Below, in pieces: positions 1-8,840 of a DNA stretch of 64,000 nt. Position 1 is the stretch's first letter; each line of letters starts with the position of its first letter. Below the pieces are notes generated by a model that was not told the origin of the DNA, searched no databases, and was given only the letters and a program-made list of their open reading frames with translations. The translations under genes were made by a program, and so were the position numbers. Source of the DNA: Indolivaga macrotermitis (lineage in GTDB: Bacteria; Bacteroidota; Bacteroidia; Bacteroidales; Dysgonomonadaceae); the NCBI RefSeq assembly GCF_900128985.1, contig NZ_FQUC01000001.1, positions 62,001 through 126,000 of the forward strand, in the 5' to 3' direction.

Positions 1-1263
1 CGTATTTATGTTACGGTTCATCCGTTCATAAATACCTGTACTGATAGTTGTTGGCAACATAGTAGCATCCTGATGCACTTTGTACATATCGAACACGTGG
101 TATGTAGGAGTCAGCAGCATCTTATCTCCTTCAGTAAGGAAAAGAGCCTGCAATACATTAACCAACTGTGCGATGTTGGCCATCTTTACGCGGTCGGCAT
201 GATCGTGAAATATGTTCAGGATGAGGCTTGCAAGGATAGCATCGCGTAGAGTATTTTGCTGATACAGGAATCCGGGATTTGTACCTTTCTCTACATTGTA
301 CCATGCACCCCACTCATCAACGATAAGACCGACCCGTTTTGCGGGATCGTATATATCCATAATGGATGAATGGCGTTTGATAAGTTCGTCCATGCGCAGC
401 CCGTTTTCGAGTAATGAGAAGTACTCGTCTTCGGTAAAACCTGTCGCATTTCCTTTATCTTCCCAGCGATGAGTGAAGGAATAATTGTGCAGAGATACTC
501 CTGATATCATATGCTGAGGGATATTCTTCATCATGGCAGTCATCCAGTGGTAATCATCTACATTAGGTCCTCCTACGATTTTGTATAGCTGGTTTTCTCC
601 GTAGTTTTTGCAATAAGTAGCATACCGGCGGTAATGTTCGGCATAGGCTTCGGCAGACATATTGCCTCCGCAACCCCAGTTTTCGTTACCTACTCCCCAG
701 AATTTTACACTCCAGGGCTTTTCCCTGCCGTTCTTCTTCCGTAATTCTGACATCGGGCTTTGTCCGTCGAATGTGATGTATTCTACCCATTTCGACATTT
801 CTTCAACTGAACCACTCCCTACATTTCCGCAGATATAAGGTTCGGTGCCTAGCTCTTCGCATAGGTTGAGGAATTCGTGTGTACCGAAACTGTTGTCTTC
901 GACTACTCCTCCCCAGTTGGTATTCACCATTTTTGCTCTTTGCTCTTTGGGGCCTATTCCATCCATCCAATGATATTCGTCGGCAAAACATCCTCCCGGC
1001 CAACGCAGGTTGGGTATTTTGATGTGTTTAAGTGCATCGATAATATCTTTACGTACACCTTTCACATTCGGGATATGGGAGTTTTCGCCAACCCAAAGCC
1101 CGTCGTAAATAGAGCGTCCGAGGTGTTCGGAAAAATGACCGTAAATATTCCGGTCGATCTGGTATTGCCCAAGATCGGCATTTACTACTACCGTTGTCTT
1201 CTGCTGAGCCGTAAGGGATGCTCCTATAAACAAAGACAGGCATATAGATAGGGGTTTCTTCAT
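1..1263 (-). CDS. Alpha-L-arabinofuranosidase, GH51 (C-terminus beyond window)
   Basis: Releases terminal alpha-L-arabinofuranosyl residues from arabinoxylan or arabinan oligosaccharides. The frame runs from the ATG at 1263 to the window edge without a stop; 421 codons are visible, so roughly 90 residues of a usual ~510 are missing. A signal peptide ([20 protein letters not shown]) suggests export to the periplasm. GH51 hallmarks are clear: N-terminal [14 protein letters not shown], the acid/base motif GVGNENWG (Glu194) and the nucleophile motif VDEWGAWY (Glu317). It lies 35 bp downstream of a GH43 gene on the same strand, so the two are probably co-transcribed and act together on arabinose-bearing glycans. 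Family assignment is firm; the natural substrate is inferred from neighbours. Confidence 0.93.
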   Translation of the reverse strand, partial: MKKPLSICLSLFIGASLTAQQKTTVVVNADLGQYQIDRNIYGHFSEHLGRSIYDGLWVGENSHIPNVKGVRKDIIDALKHIKIPNLRWPGGCFADEYHWMDGIGPKEQRAKMVNTNWGGVVEDNSFGTHEFLNLCEELGTEPYICGNVGSGSVEEMSKWVEYITFDGQSPMSELRKKNGREKPWSVKFWGVGNENWGCGGNMSAEAYAEHYRRYATYCKNYGENQLYKIVGGPNVDDYHWMTAMMKNIPQHMISGVSLHNYSFTHRWEDKGNATGFTEDEYFSLLENGLRMDELIKRHSSIMDIYDPAKRVGLIVDEWGAWYNVEKGTNPGFLYQQNTLRDAILASLILNIFHDHADRVKMANIAQLVNVLQALFLTEGDKMLLTPTYHVFDMYKVHQDATMLPTTISTGIYERMNRNINT

Positions 1264-1298
1264 GATATGTAGTTTTTATTTAGATGAGGTCTGTTTTT

Positions 1299-2279
1299 TT
1301 ATTGATTGGCAGTTAAGCCTTCCGAAGTCATTTGTATGCGCTTCATAGTACCGTCGGGATTGTAATATAAGCGGTCGATACATACCGATCGCCGGAAACT
1401 GCCACCGGCTGTGGGGATAGCCCCGTTGTGATAAATAAAATACCATTCGCCTTTGAATTCGATAATTGCCTGATGGTTTGTGTTCGAATTTCCGGCAATC
1501 TCATTCAAAATTCCTTTGTATTCCCATGGACCGTGAATACTGCGACTCATCGAGTAACCGATCTTTTCGGGGAAGAACTGTGCATAAGACAAATAGTACC
1601 AGCCATCGCGCTTATGTATCCATGGCGCTTCGGTAAAATTATCGAGCATGATGGGCATAATAGGGCCATCAAGTTCTGTCATATTATCTTTCAATTTGGC
1701 ATAATAGCACTGCGTATTACCCCATATAAGGTATGCTTGCCCGTCATCGTCGATCCATACCGTAGGGTCGATATCATCCCAGCCGATAGAGGTATACTCG
1801 GTGGTCATGTCATTCGTTATTATAGCCGAACCCCGTGCATCGACAAATGGCCCCAGAGGGTTATCGGCAACAGCTACACCAATAGACTTACCTCTGATAG
1901 TGCCGTGCTCGACAGTTACATACCAATAGAACTTACCATTGCGCTCAATGACCTGCGATGCCCATGCTTCGCCTTTCGCCCATTTGAATGCAGCAGGAGT
2001 CAGCGGAACGGCATGTTCAGTCCATGTAGTCATATCGTCCGAAGAGAATACCAGCCATTCATTTATTACGTATCTGTTTTCGGGAGCAGGACATTCGTCA
2101 TGACCTGCATACAGATATACTTTATCTCCATATACCAGAGCTGCCGGATCGGCTGTATATTTATATTTGATAATCGGGTTGCCGTCAATAACGAAGGTCG
2201 TATCTTTCTCTGCGGCATAGGTATTGCAAAAAGTAAGATATAAAAGAACAAATAATAACGAAAGTCTGGTATGTATCAT
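1299..2279 (-). CDS. Glycoside hydrolase family 43, secreted (arabinofuranosidase/xylosidase type)
   Basis: Five-bladed beta-propeller enzyme of 326 residues with a signal peptide (cleavage near CNTYAA, residue ~23). The three GH43 carboxylates can be placed: Asp44 in TADPAALV (base), Asp171 in DDIDPTVWIDDDG (pKa modulator) and Glu217 in FTEAPWIHK (acid). It is the length of a bare catalytic domain, with no added carbohydrate-binding domain. First gene of a GH43-GH51 pair transcribed away from the HTCS at 2463, which probably senses its product and controls it. The combination points to arabinose-containing xylan or arabinan. GH43 holds several specificities that cannot be separated by eye, so only the family is claimed. 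Confidence 0.9.
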   Translation of the reverse strand: MIHTRLSLLFVLLYLTFCNTYAAEKDTTFVIDGNPIIKYKYTADPAALVYGDKVYLYAGHDECPAPENRYVINEWLVFSSDDMTTWTEHAVPLTPAAFKWAKGEAWASQVIERNGKFYWYVTVEHGTIRGKSIGVAVADNPLGPFVDARGSAIITNDMTTEYTSIGWDDIDPTVWIDDDGQAYLIWGNTQCYYAKLKDNMTELDGPIMPIMLDNFTEAPWIHKRDGWYYLSYAQFFPEKIGYSMSRSIHGPWEYKGILNEIAGNSNTNHQAIIEFKGEWYFIYHNGAIPTAGGSFRRSVCIDRLYYNPDGTMKRIQMTSEGLTANQ

Positions 2280-2354
2280 GGTATATATAATTGGTTAAGG
2301 AATTTTAGGTTGACGCAGTGGCAAAAGTAACGGAGCATGTCAAAAAACAGGTGG

Positions 2355-2384
2355 ACAAATATCCATATTGGGTGGATTATTTGT
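2355..2384. promoter_or_regulatory. Inverted repeat in divergent GH43/HTCS intergenic region
   Basis: The arms ACAAATATCCA (2355-2365) and TGGATTATTTGT (2373-2384) are complementary apart from one extra base, around a 7-base centre. The inner part, TCCATATTGGGTGG (2362-2375), recurs almost exactly at 40283-40295, in front of the susC gene and the second HTCS. A -7-like box for the minus-strand GH43 gene (TACTTTTG on the minus strand, 2322-2329) lies about 32 bp away. The position suits an operator for the AraC-type output domain of the HTCS. That role is inference; the symmetry and the shared motif are visible. Confidence 0.45.
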
Positions 2385-2408
2385 TTATAAGTGTAAAAAG
2401 CACATTAT

Positions 2409-2441
2409 TTTTACAAGATTGGAGAAGAATCTATATCTTTA
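2409..2441 (+). promoter_or_regulatory. Probable promoter of the first HTCS gene
   Basis: TTTT at 2409-2412 and TATCTTTA at 2434-2441 are separated by 21 bp, one mismatch each from the Bacteroides TTTG / TAnnTTTG promoter pattern. Transcription would begin near 2448. That falls after a GTG at 2445 which would extend the frame, and so supports the ATG at 2463 as start. Confidence 0.4.
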
Positions 2442-2462
2442 CCCGTGTTAATCCCATGTACC

Positions 2463-5400
2463 ATGAAGCATATCCATCAAAGCATCATATTACTAATTCT
2501 TTGTGCTTTTATCCCGATAGGCTCTTCAGGCCAGAATAAGGTTCTGTCTCGATATCTGTTCACGACAATCACCATAGATGAAGGTCTGCCTGTTAATTTC
2601 ATAGATGATATGTACAGAGACAGCAAAGGTTTTCTGTGGGTATCGACACAAGGCGGAGGATTATCCAGATATGACGGGTATGATTTTCTCAACTTTAATG
2701 TCAATAGCTCCCCTGTTGTACTCAAAAGTAATTTTATCAGGGAAACCTGCGAAGATGATTTCAATCGTTTATGGGTTATCTCAGATTTGGGATTGGATAT
2801 AATAGACCTGAAAACCATGAGCAAAAGTTCTATTGTTGATAATAATCAGGCAATAAGAGTTATGGATGGTAATGGACTCTTTTCGGTATACAAAGATAGT
2901 AATGGTAATATCTGGATTACAGGAGAAAATAAAATTTACCGGATCACTTTTACTGAAAAAGGGTTGGTAAAACGGGTGTCGACAACCAATCAACGACTCG
3001 ATGCCGGAAATAATACTACTTTCTCAGGCTTGTGTCAGATAGATAATTCTATTTTGGTAGCAAGGCAAGGTATTATATATAATGTAATTGTGTCTGAGGA
3101 TGATATTTTGTATTTACATCCGCTGAAGGAGATACCCGATCTGGACACTAACTGCAAAGTATCTGCTATACTGAAAACAGGTAACTTTATTTGGATAGGT
3201 ACCGATCGAGGCTTGTTCAGATATGATACAGGTAAAAAAGAATCTAAATGGTATATCAATTCCGAAAGCGATCCGTCTACAATTAGCCAGAACATGATAA
3301 CCGATCTGGTAACTACCAGAGAAGGAACTTTGGTTGTCAGTACATTGCGGGGAGTTAATTTTTATGATTCCCGTACCGATAGTTTCGAACGTATATCCCA
3401 CAATACACCATCGGGAACAATCAACAGCGACTTTGTGAATTGTTTGTTGTCGGATGGTAATGTTTTATGGATCGGAACTGAAGCCGGAGGTATGAATAAA
3501 ATGACGCTCCGGCGATTGTCTATTCATAATTATGTGCATAATGAGAAAGACCGTAGCAGTATTTCCGCCAATCCGGTAAATGCCATAACCGAAGATCATA
3601 TGGGGAATTTATGGGTTGGAACTGTCGAGGGAGGTTTGAACCTGAAAAAGAAAGGAGAGTCGTCTTTCATTCATTATACGTATGAAGAAGGACTGTTGAG
3701 CCATAATACCGTGAGTGCACTGGTTGAAGATAACCGGAATAAACTATGGATTGGCACTTGGGGAAACGGATTGAATGTTTTGGATCTTTCCGATTTAAGA
3801 AATCCGGCATTCCGGCATTTGTTTTCAGTATCGGACGAACCGGGACTAGCATATATATCGAGCCTAAGCGATGACCACCTAAATGACGGGATCTGGATAG
3901 GAGCCAGACAAGGAATCTTTTTTTATGATCTGGTTTCTGGTAAGGTAATATCACCACTACCTCCCAATATCCGGAACAGGAAGGATTTGCCTGGAGCATT
4001 TATTGATAAATCTAATATCCTATGGATGGGTACAGAAGACGGGTTGTTGCAAGTGAATCTGAAAAACTTTGATAAAAAGTCAGGAAGATGTACAGCCGCC
4101 TATCTCCGTTTCGGAAATAATAACATGGATAACCTTTTCTTGAAAAATGTAACTACGATTTACCAGAGCCGCGATGGCAGGATATGGCTGGGGAGTAAAG
4201 GGTATGGTTTCTGTATACTAGAGCTTATAAATAGCAAATGGGAGTTTGAACTGTATACAACGAAACAGGGTCTTCCGAACAATATGATTTTGGGTATTCT
4301 TGAAGATCAGCAAGGCTTGATCTGGATGAGTACAGGATATGGCTTATCGTCTTATAACCCGAAAAATAACAGGATTATAAATTACACAAAAAACGACGGG
4401 CTGAACGAACATCAGTTCTATTGGAACGCAAGCTACAAATCGCCAACTACAAATAACCTGTATTTTGGAAACATGAATGGTTTATCGGAGATTAATACCA
4501 ATATGAAACGATCGGGAATCAGACATCCATTGAAGGTTGTTTTCACGAAATTACAGATACTCAATCAACCTGTATGGGTAGGCGAGGGGAAGTATTTGCA
4601 AAGCGATATTTCTTATTCGAATCATATCCGGTTACACGAAAGTGATAAATCGTTTTCCGTTGATTTCTCGGCACTTGATTACGAAAATCCTACTACAATA
4701 ACGTATTCATACCGTTTGGTCGGTTTTGACGAAGAGTGGATAAATGTACCCGCTAACCGGCGTTTTGCCAGTTTTACAAATCTCCAACCCGGTACTTATT
4801 CTCTGGAAGTCCGCTGTATGTCGGGTGACAATACATCCGAAGTATCGGTATTAACCATAGAAGTACATCCCTATTTTTATAAAACGGTATGGTTTATAAC
4901 TCTGGTTATGGCAGTAGTTGTGTTTTGTATATTCAGGTTGTACAGATGGAGAATCAGTATGCTGAAAAAACAGAAAGAAGTACTCCATCTTAAAGTAGAG
5001 GAGCGAACCCGTGAATTGGCTAACCGCAAACAGCAACTCGAAGAGCAGGCGAAAGAACTTACACGCCAGAATGAAGTGCTTATCGAGCAGAACGATAAAA
5101 TCTCCAATCAGCGTAAGCAATTGATAAAGATGTCGGACAAGATACAAGATGCACTGAACGATAAAGTTAATTTCTTCACTAACATCACTCACGAATTCAG
5201 GACACCCATAACACTGATAATAGGTCCGATAGAAAAGGCTCTGAAGTTGAGTACAAACCCGAAGGTTATAGAGCAATTGCACTTTGTATCTCGTAACTCT
5301 AAACATCTGTTATCACTCGTCAATCAGTTAATGGATTTCAGAAAAGTAGAATCGGAACAAATGGGAATTGTATTGACACAAAGTAATTTCCTTAAATTCC

Positions 5401-6722
5401 TCGAAGAACTGATTATCCCTTTCGATGCTTTTGCTTACGAGAGAGGGATAGTGATTGAAAAATATTTCAGGTTAAACCCTCCGCAAATATTATTCGATGA
5501 AGAAGCCATGCATAAAGTAATAACGAATTTATTATCCAATGCATTGAAATTCATGCCTCTTGATGGTTCTATCCGATTGTATGTTACCTGTCTGAATAGC
5601 AAAACAAAAGGTAAACGATTGTATATCTCGGTTAATGATAACGGAACAGGGATAAAAGAAAGAGATCTGGGGCGGATATTCGACCGTTTTTACCAATCGA
5701 AAGATCAGCCAGGCTATACCGTATCGGGGCAGAGTGGAACGGGAATAGGGCTTTATCTGTGTAAAAATATCATAGAATTACAGGATGGGATTATTTATGC
5801 GAAAAACAATCATTTGAGAGGAGCTTCTTTCAGAATATTGTTACCTCTCGATACCGAATATGCCGAAGACAAAATAGTTGAAGATCTTACATTAGCCAGT
5901 AAAGAGGAATACATCGATTATAATAAAACCAATACAGATAGCGGTACTGCCTTATCCGATAAGTTAGCTATTCTGGTTGTCGAAGACAACACCGATATGA
6001 GAAGCTATATAATATCTATTCTTTCGGACTACTATAATATACTGGAAGCCGAAAATGGAGAACAGGCTTTATCGGTTTTGAGAACAGAGCCTGTCGATTT
6101 TATAATCAGTGATCTTATGATGCCTGTGATGGATGGTCTGGAGTTGTCCCGTAGGGTAAAAGAAGATTTTTCCATCTCACATATTCCTTTTCTGATGCTG
6201 ACTGCTAAAACATCTAAAGAAGCCCGTATTGCCAGTTATAAAACAGGAGTGGACGAATATTTACAGAAGCCTTTTGATGAAGAAATACTACTAACCCGTA
6301 TCCATAATATCCTCGATACCCGAAAGCTTTATCAACGCCGGTTCAGTTTATATATGAATACAGAAGATCTGAATCTTGAGAAACAGTCTAAAGATCAGGT
6401 GTTTTTGGATAAAGCACTGGAAGTAGTCAAAAAAAATTATAAAAACCCCGATTACGAAGTAGGAGATTTTATCCGGGATATGAATGTAGGGCGTAGCCTG
6501 TTGAGCCAGAAAATGCAGACATTAACAGGGCAGCCTGCGAGTCAGTTTATCAGGAATTACCGGCTGAATCTGGCCCGGGAAATAATAATGAAGAACAGGC
6601 AGGAGCAAGATCTCAGTATAGCCGAAATTGCATATGATGTGGGCTTTAACGACCCGAAATATTTTACCCGGTGTTTTACCCGGCAATTTGGTATCTCTCC
6701 CAGTAGTTTATTGAAAAGTTAA
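2463..6722 (+). CDS. Hybrid two-component system sensor/regulator (HTCS)
   Basis: One-protein two-component system of about 1419 residues that senses an oligosaccharide in the periplasm and regulates transcription in the cytoplasm. Order: signal peptide; about 14 reg_prop beta-propeller repeats (recurring LWIGT/IWMGT units) and a Y_Y_Y domain to ~residue 795; a membrane segment ~805-828; a coiled coil; HisKA with His910 in THEFRTP; HATPase (NDNGTGI, GTGIGLYL); a receiver domain with phospho-acceptor Asp1217 in ISDLMMPVMDG; a C-terminal AraC-type HTH (~1315-1419) ending in the usual FTRCFTRQFGISP signature. ATG 2463 is chosen because it opens a good signal peptide; a frame-extending GTG at 2445 does not. 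Divergent from the GH43-GH51 pair, its likely target. Confidence 0.93.
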   Translation: MKHIHQSIILLILCAFIPIGSSGQNKVLSRYLFTTITIDEGLPVNFIDDMYRDSKGFLWVSTQGGGLSRYDGYDFLNFNVNSSPVVLKSNFIRETCEDDFNRLWVISDLGLDIIDLKTMSKSSIVDNNQAIRVMDGNGLFSVYKDSNGNIWITGENKIYRITFTEKGLVKRVSTTNQRLDAGNNTTFSGLCQIDNSILVARQGIIYNVIVSEDDILYLHPLKEIPDLDTNCKVSAILKTGNFIWIGTDRGLFRYDTGKKESKWYINSESDPSTISQNMITDLVTTREGTLVVSTLRGVNFYDSRTDSFERISHNTPSGTINSDFVNCLLSDGNVLWIGTEAGGMNKMTLRRLSIHNYVHNEKDRSSISANPVNAITEDHMGNLWVGTVEGGLNLKKKGESSFIHYTYEEGLLSHNTVSALVEDNRNKLWIGTWGNGLNVLDLSDLRNPAFRHLFSVSDEPGLAYISSLSDDHLNDGIWIGARQGIFFYDLVSGKVISPLPPNIRNRKDLPGAFIDKSNILWMGTEDGLLQVNLKNFDKKSGRCTAAYLRFGNNNMDNLFLKNVTTIYQSRDGRIWLGSKGYGFCILELINSKWEFELYTTKQGLPNNMILGILEDQQGLIWMSTGYGLSSYNPKNNRIINYTKNDGLNEHQFYWNASYKSPTTNNLYFGNMNGLSEINTNMKRSGIRHPLKVVFTKLQILNQPVWVGEGKYLQSDISYSNHIRLHESDKSFSVDFSALDYENPTTITYSYRLVGFDEEWINVPANRRFASFTNLQPGTYSLEVRCMSGDNTSEVSVLTIEVHPYFYKTVWFITLVMAVVVFCIFRLYRWRISMLKKQKEVLHLKVEERTRELANRKQQLEEQAKELTRQNEVLIEQNDKISNQRKQLIKMSDKIQDALNDKVNFFTNITHEFRTPITLIIGPIEKALKLSTNPKVIEQLHFVSRNSKHLLSLVNQLMDFRKVESEQMGIVLTQSNFLKFLEELIIPFDAFAYERGIVIEKYFRLNPPQILFDEEAMHKVITNLLSNALKFMPLDGSIRLYVTCLNSKTKGKRLYISVNDNGTGIKERDLGRIFDRFYQSKDQPGYTVSGQSGTGIGLYLCKNIIELQDGIIYAKNNHLRGASFRILLPLDTEYAEDKIVEDLTLASKEEYIDYNKTNTDSGTALSDKLAILVVEDNTDMRSYIISILSDYYNILEAENGEQALSVLRTEPVDFIISDLMMPVMDGLELSRRVKEDFSISHIPFLMLTAKTSKEARIASYKTGVDEYLQKPFDEEILLTRIHNILDTRKLYQRRFSLYMNTEDLNLEKQSKDQVFLDKALEVVKKNYKNPDYEVGDFIRDMNVGRSLLSQKMQTLTGQPASQFIRNYRLNLAREIIMKNRQEQDLSIAEIAYDVGFNDPKYFTRCFTRQFGISPSSLLKS

Positions 6723-7069
6723 AATTTTTGTTTCTGAACTAATTGAAAATCAAAGAGGGGCTATTTATGGAATAAAAGGAGGTTTTTCTGATATTTTTTT
6801 TTATTTTGCATAGGATTTATTAATAAATCTTATACATTTGTTAACTAAATGGGGACTGATTATAGTTTGAATTTGAAGAGGATAAGAACATAGAGTACAT
6901 AAAGGCTCTTACTAAAACAAAAACAACACGTTTTACCATCAAAGGTCTTTTCCTGAATAATATAGCCGGTTCCAGATATAATTGTAGAGAAATTAAATAA
7001 AGAACAACACTTGCAGAAGAGCGTTAGCCTGTCTTTTCTGTAGTAATAAATTACCCAAAAAAGAAAAAG
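6723..7069 (+). promoter_or_regulatory. 347-bp leader and promoter region of the six-gene secreted operon
   Basis: No convincing gene. A -7-like box TACATTTG is at 6833-6840; the nearest upstream TTTG (6805-6808) is 24 bp away, wider than the usual 19-21, so the promoter call is weak. It would leave a leader of roughly 220 nt before the first ATG at 7070, and no strong hairpin was found there. The end of the HTCS gene (6722) is followed by AT-rich sequence without a clear intrinsic terminator, so some read-through is possible. Confidence 0.3.
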
Positions 7070-7564
7070 ATGAAAAAAATGAAGTTTGTGCTATGTTTAT
7101 TAACACTATGCCTTTCGTATGTGTATACTCAGGCTTCGGAATTGAAGAAAGACAATACTGAAGACTGGAGGTACGATATAGAATGTGCAGGATCGGGTTC
7201 GCAAGGATCATATTTGGTGAGAGTATGGTCGTATGGGAAAAAACCAAATATACCATCTGATGATATGAAGCGTAATGCCGTGCACGGAGTCATTTTTAAA
7301 GGTTTCAGCGGAGATAGGGGATGTACTTCGCAAAAGCCTATGGCTGCAAGTCCTGCTGTAATGGAAGAAAAAGCCGATTTTTTCAAAGCCTTTTTCGCTG
7401 ACGGAGGCACGTGTCTTAAATATGCAGATATAGTAGGTACTCCGGAAATTATTAAAGTCGGAAAAGAATATAAAGTCGGAGTGATTGTATCAGTATCAAA
7501 AGACGTTTTACGCAAAGATTTAGAAGGAGCCGGAGTTGTTAAAAGCTTGTCATCAGGATTCTAA
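7070..7564 (+). CDS. Secreted protein of unknown function, paralog of the lipoprotein at 8311
   Basis: 164 residues with a signal peptide (cleavage near YTQASE, ~residue 23). Not recognised as a named family. It aligns by eye over its whole length with the lipoprotein two genes downstream. Shared features are a GSxxxxxVRxW strand, a helix with KRNAV..VIFKG, the motif FFxxFFxDGG, and a C-terminal EYKVGVIVSVSKDVLRKDL strand-helix. The helix pattern recalls the LPP20 / FlgT N-terminal fold, but this copy has lost the run of alanines seen in its paralog. First gene of a six-gene operon; the next starts 15 bp downstream. The exported location is inferred from the signal peptide. Confidence 0.8.
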   Translation: MKKMKFVLCLLTLCLSYVYTQASELKKDNTEDWRYDIECAGSGSQGSYLVRVWSYGKKPNIPSDDMKRNAVHGVIFKGFSGDRGCTSQKPMAASPAVMEEKADFFKAFFADGGTCLKYADIVGTPEIIKVGKEYKVGVIVSVSKDVLRKDLEGAGVVKSLSSGF

Positions 7565-7579
7565 TTAAATAATTTAAGA

Positions 7580-8296
7580 ATGAAAAAAATACTATTAGGG
7601 ATATTCTTTTTATTGTCGGTAGGCGTATTTGCCCAGAATAACGGGTCGGATGTTATCTACCTGAATAACGGAAATGTAGTGCAGGGGCAAATTATTCATT
7701 CTGTTCCCAATGTTTCAGTTAAGATAAAGGCTGACAATGGTGCTGTTTACGAATACAAAATGACCGAGATCAGGCAAATAAAGAACGGAGACGTAATCCG
7801 TCCCGAAGCATCTTCGAGAGGTAAGTATACAGACTTCGAGGATAATGATAAGGGATATTGGTGGACAGCCGAACTATCGGGAGGTATGTCTATGTTTAGC
7901 AAAAAGTCTAATTTGGGATATACACAACTTGCAGTAGTTAACGGATACCGCTTCAATGATTTCCTTCGTGTCGGTGTCGGTCTTGGAGTTCGTTATTATA
8001 TAGAAAACGACAAAGTCCGGGCAAAATCCAATGCTTGGTCATTCCCTATTTATGCCAATCTCCGGGGTAATTTCATGTCTCAGGATGTCAGACGTGTTGT
8101 TCCGTATTGGTCTGTAGATGCAGGAGCAAGTATTCGCGATGGATTTTTCTTTAGCCCTACTTTAGGAGTAAAGTTTGGAGGAAAACGTTCGAATATGCTT
8201 GTCGGTATCAGTTACACCGGGCAGACAATGGATACAAAATGGGAGTCGGACAAAATGGTTAGTTTATTGTCTCTCAAAATCGGATATGAATTCTGA
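7580..8296 (+). CDS. Small outer-membrane beta-barrel protein with N-terminal beta domain
   Basis: 238 residues. Signal peptide of ~18 residues ending FAQ; then a short beta domain (~22-75) starting DVIYLNNGNVVQGQII, a pattern I know from many Bacteroidetes exported proteins that react to or anchor at the envelope. From ~95 to the end there are alternating amphipathic strands (for example YRFNDFLRVGVGLGVRYYI) and a C-terminal aromatic residue (KIGYEF), as expected for an 8-stranded porin-like barrel. It sits between the two LPP20-like paralogs, 15 bp after one and 14 bp before the other, which argues that the three act together at the outer membrane. Function unknown. Confidence 0.75.
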   Translation: MKKILLGIFFLLSVGVFAQNNGSDVIYLNNGNVVQGQIIHSVPNVSVKIKADNGAVYEYKMTEIRQIKNGDVIRPEASSRGKYTDFEDNDKGYWWTAELSGGMSMFSKKSNLGYTQLAVVNGYRFNDFLRVGVGLGVRYYIENDKVRAKSNAWSFPIYANLRGNFMSQDVRRVVPYWSVDAGASIRDGFFFSPTLGVKFGGKRSNMLVGISYTGQTMDTKWESDKMVSLLSLKIGYEF

Positions 8297-8310
8297 AAAA
8301 GCATAATAAT

Positions 8311-8799
8311 ATGAAAAAGTTAATATACAATATAGGCGTGTTAATGCTGGTATTAACACTAATAACTTCTTGTGGAAGCTCTCAAAAAACAGTAGGGGCA
8401 CACTATACTTCCGAGACAGAATGTCTGGGAGTTGAAGGTGACGGATCGCAAACAGTAAGAGCATGGGGAACAGGTCGTAATAAGACCGATGCAGTAGAAC
8501 AAGCCCGTAAAAACGCAGTTCGCGATATCCTGTTTAAAGGAATAACCAAAGGAACCGGCGAGTGTAATATGAAACCTTTATTACTGGAAGTAAATGCTCA
8601 GGAGAAATACGAGTATTATTTTAATATATTCTTTCAGGATGGAGGAGCTTATAAGCAATACGTAAGTAACGAGGATACCCGTAGCGGATCAAGTGTGTCA
8701 AGTTCGACCGATACACAAGTTAAATATGGTGTAGTCGTACGTGTATTGCGTTCCGAGTTAAAAGAGCGCCTGATTAATGATCAGATACTAAAACCATAA
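8311..8799 (+). CDS. LPP20-like lipoprotein of unknown function
   Basis: 162 residues. A lipobox (LITSCGSS, Cys21) marks it as a lipoprotein; no acidic residues follow the cysteine, so surface export is not signalled. The segment TVRAWGTG followed by a helix with alanines and arginines (AVEQARKNAVRDILFKGI) is the strand-helix pattern typical of LPP20 / flagellar FlgT-N proteins, which act as periplasmic or outer-membrane accessory factors. The C-terminal YGVVVRVLRSELKERL closes the domain. Paralog of the protein at 7070, but unlike it lipid-anchored. Family resemblance is by pattern only. Confidence 0.75.
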   Translation: MKKLIYNIGVLMLVLTLITSCGSSQKTVGAHYTSETECLGVEGDGSQTVRAWGTGRNKTDAVEQARKNAVRDILFKGITKGTGECNMKPLLLEVNAQEKYEYYFNIFFQDGGAYKQYVSNEDTRSGSSVSSSTDTQVKYGVVVRVLRSELKERLINDQILKP

Positions 8800-8840
8800 T
8801 AAAACAAAAGACTTAAGAACAACCACCTAAATAAAACCGA

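Noticed and set aside
1428-2243. 271-codon open frame on the plus strand opposite the GH43 gene
   Set aside because: It is antisense to a gene with all catalytic motifs, has no domain, and its composition is that of a complement frame.
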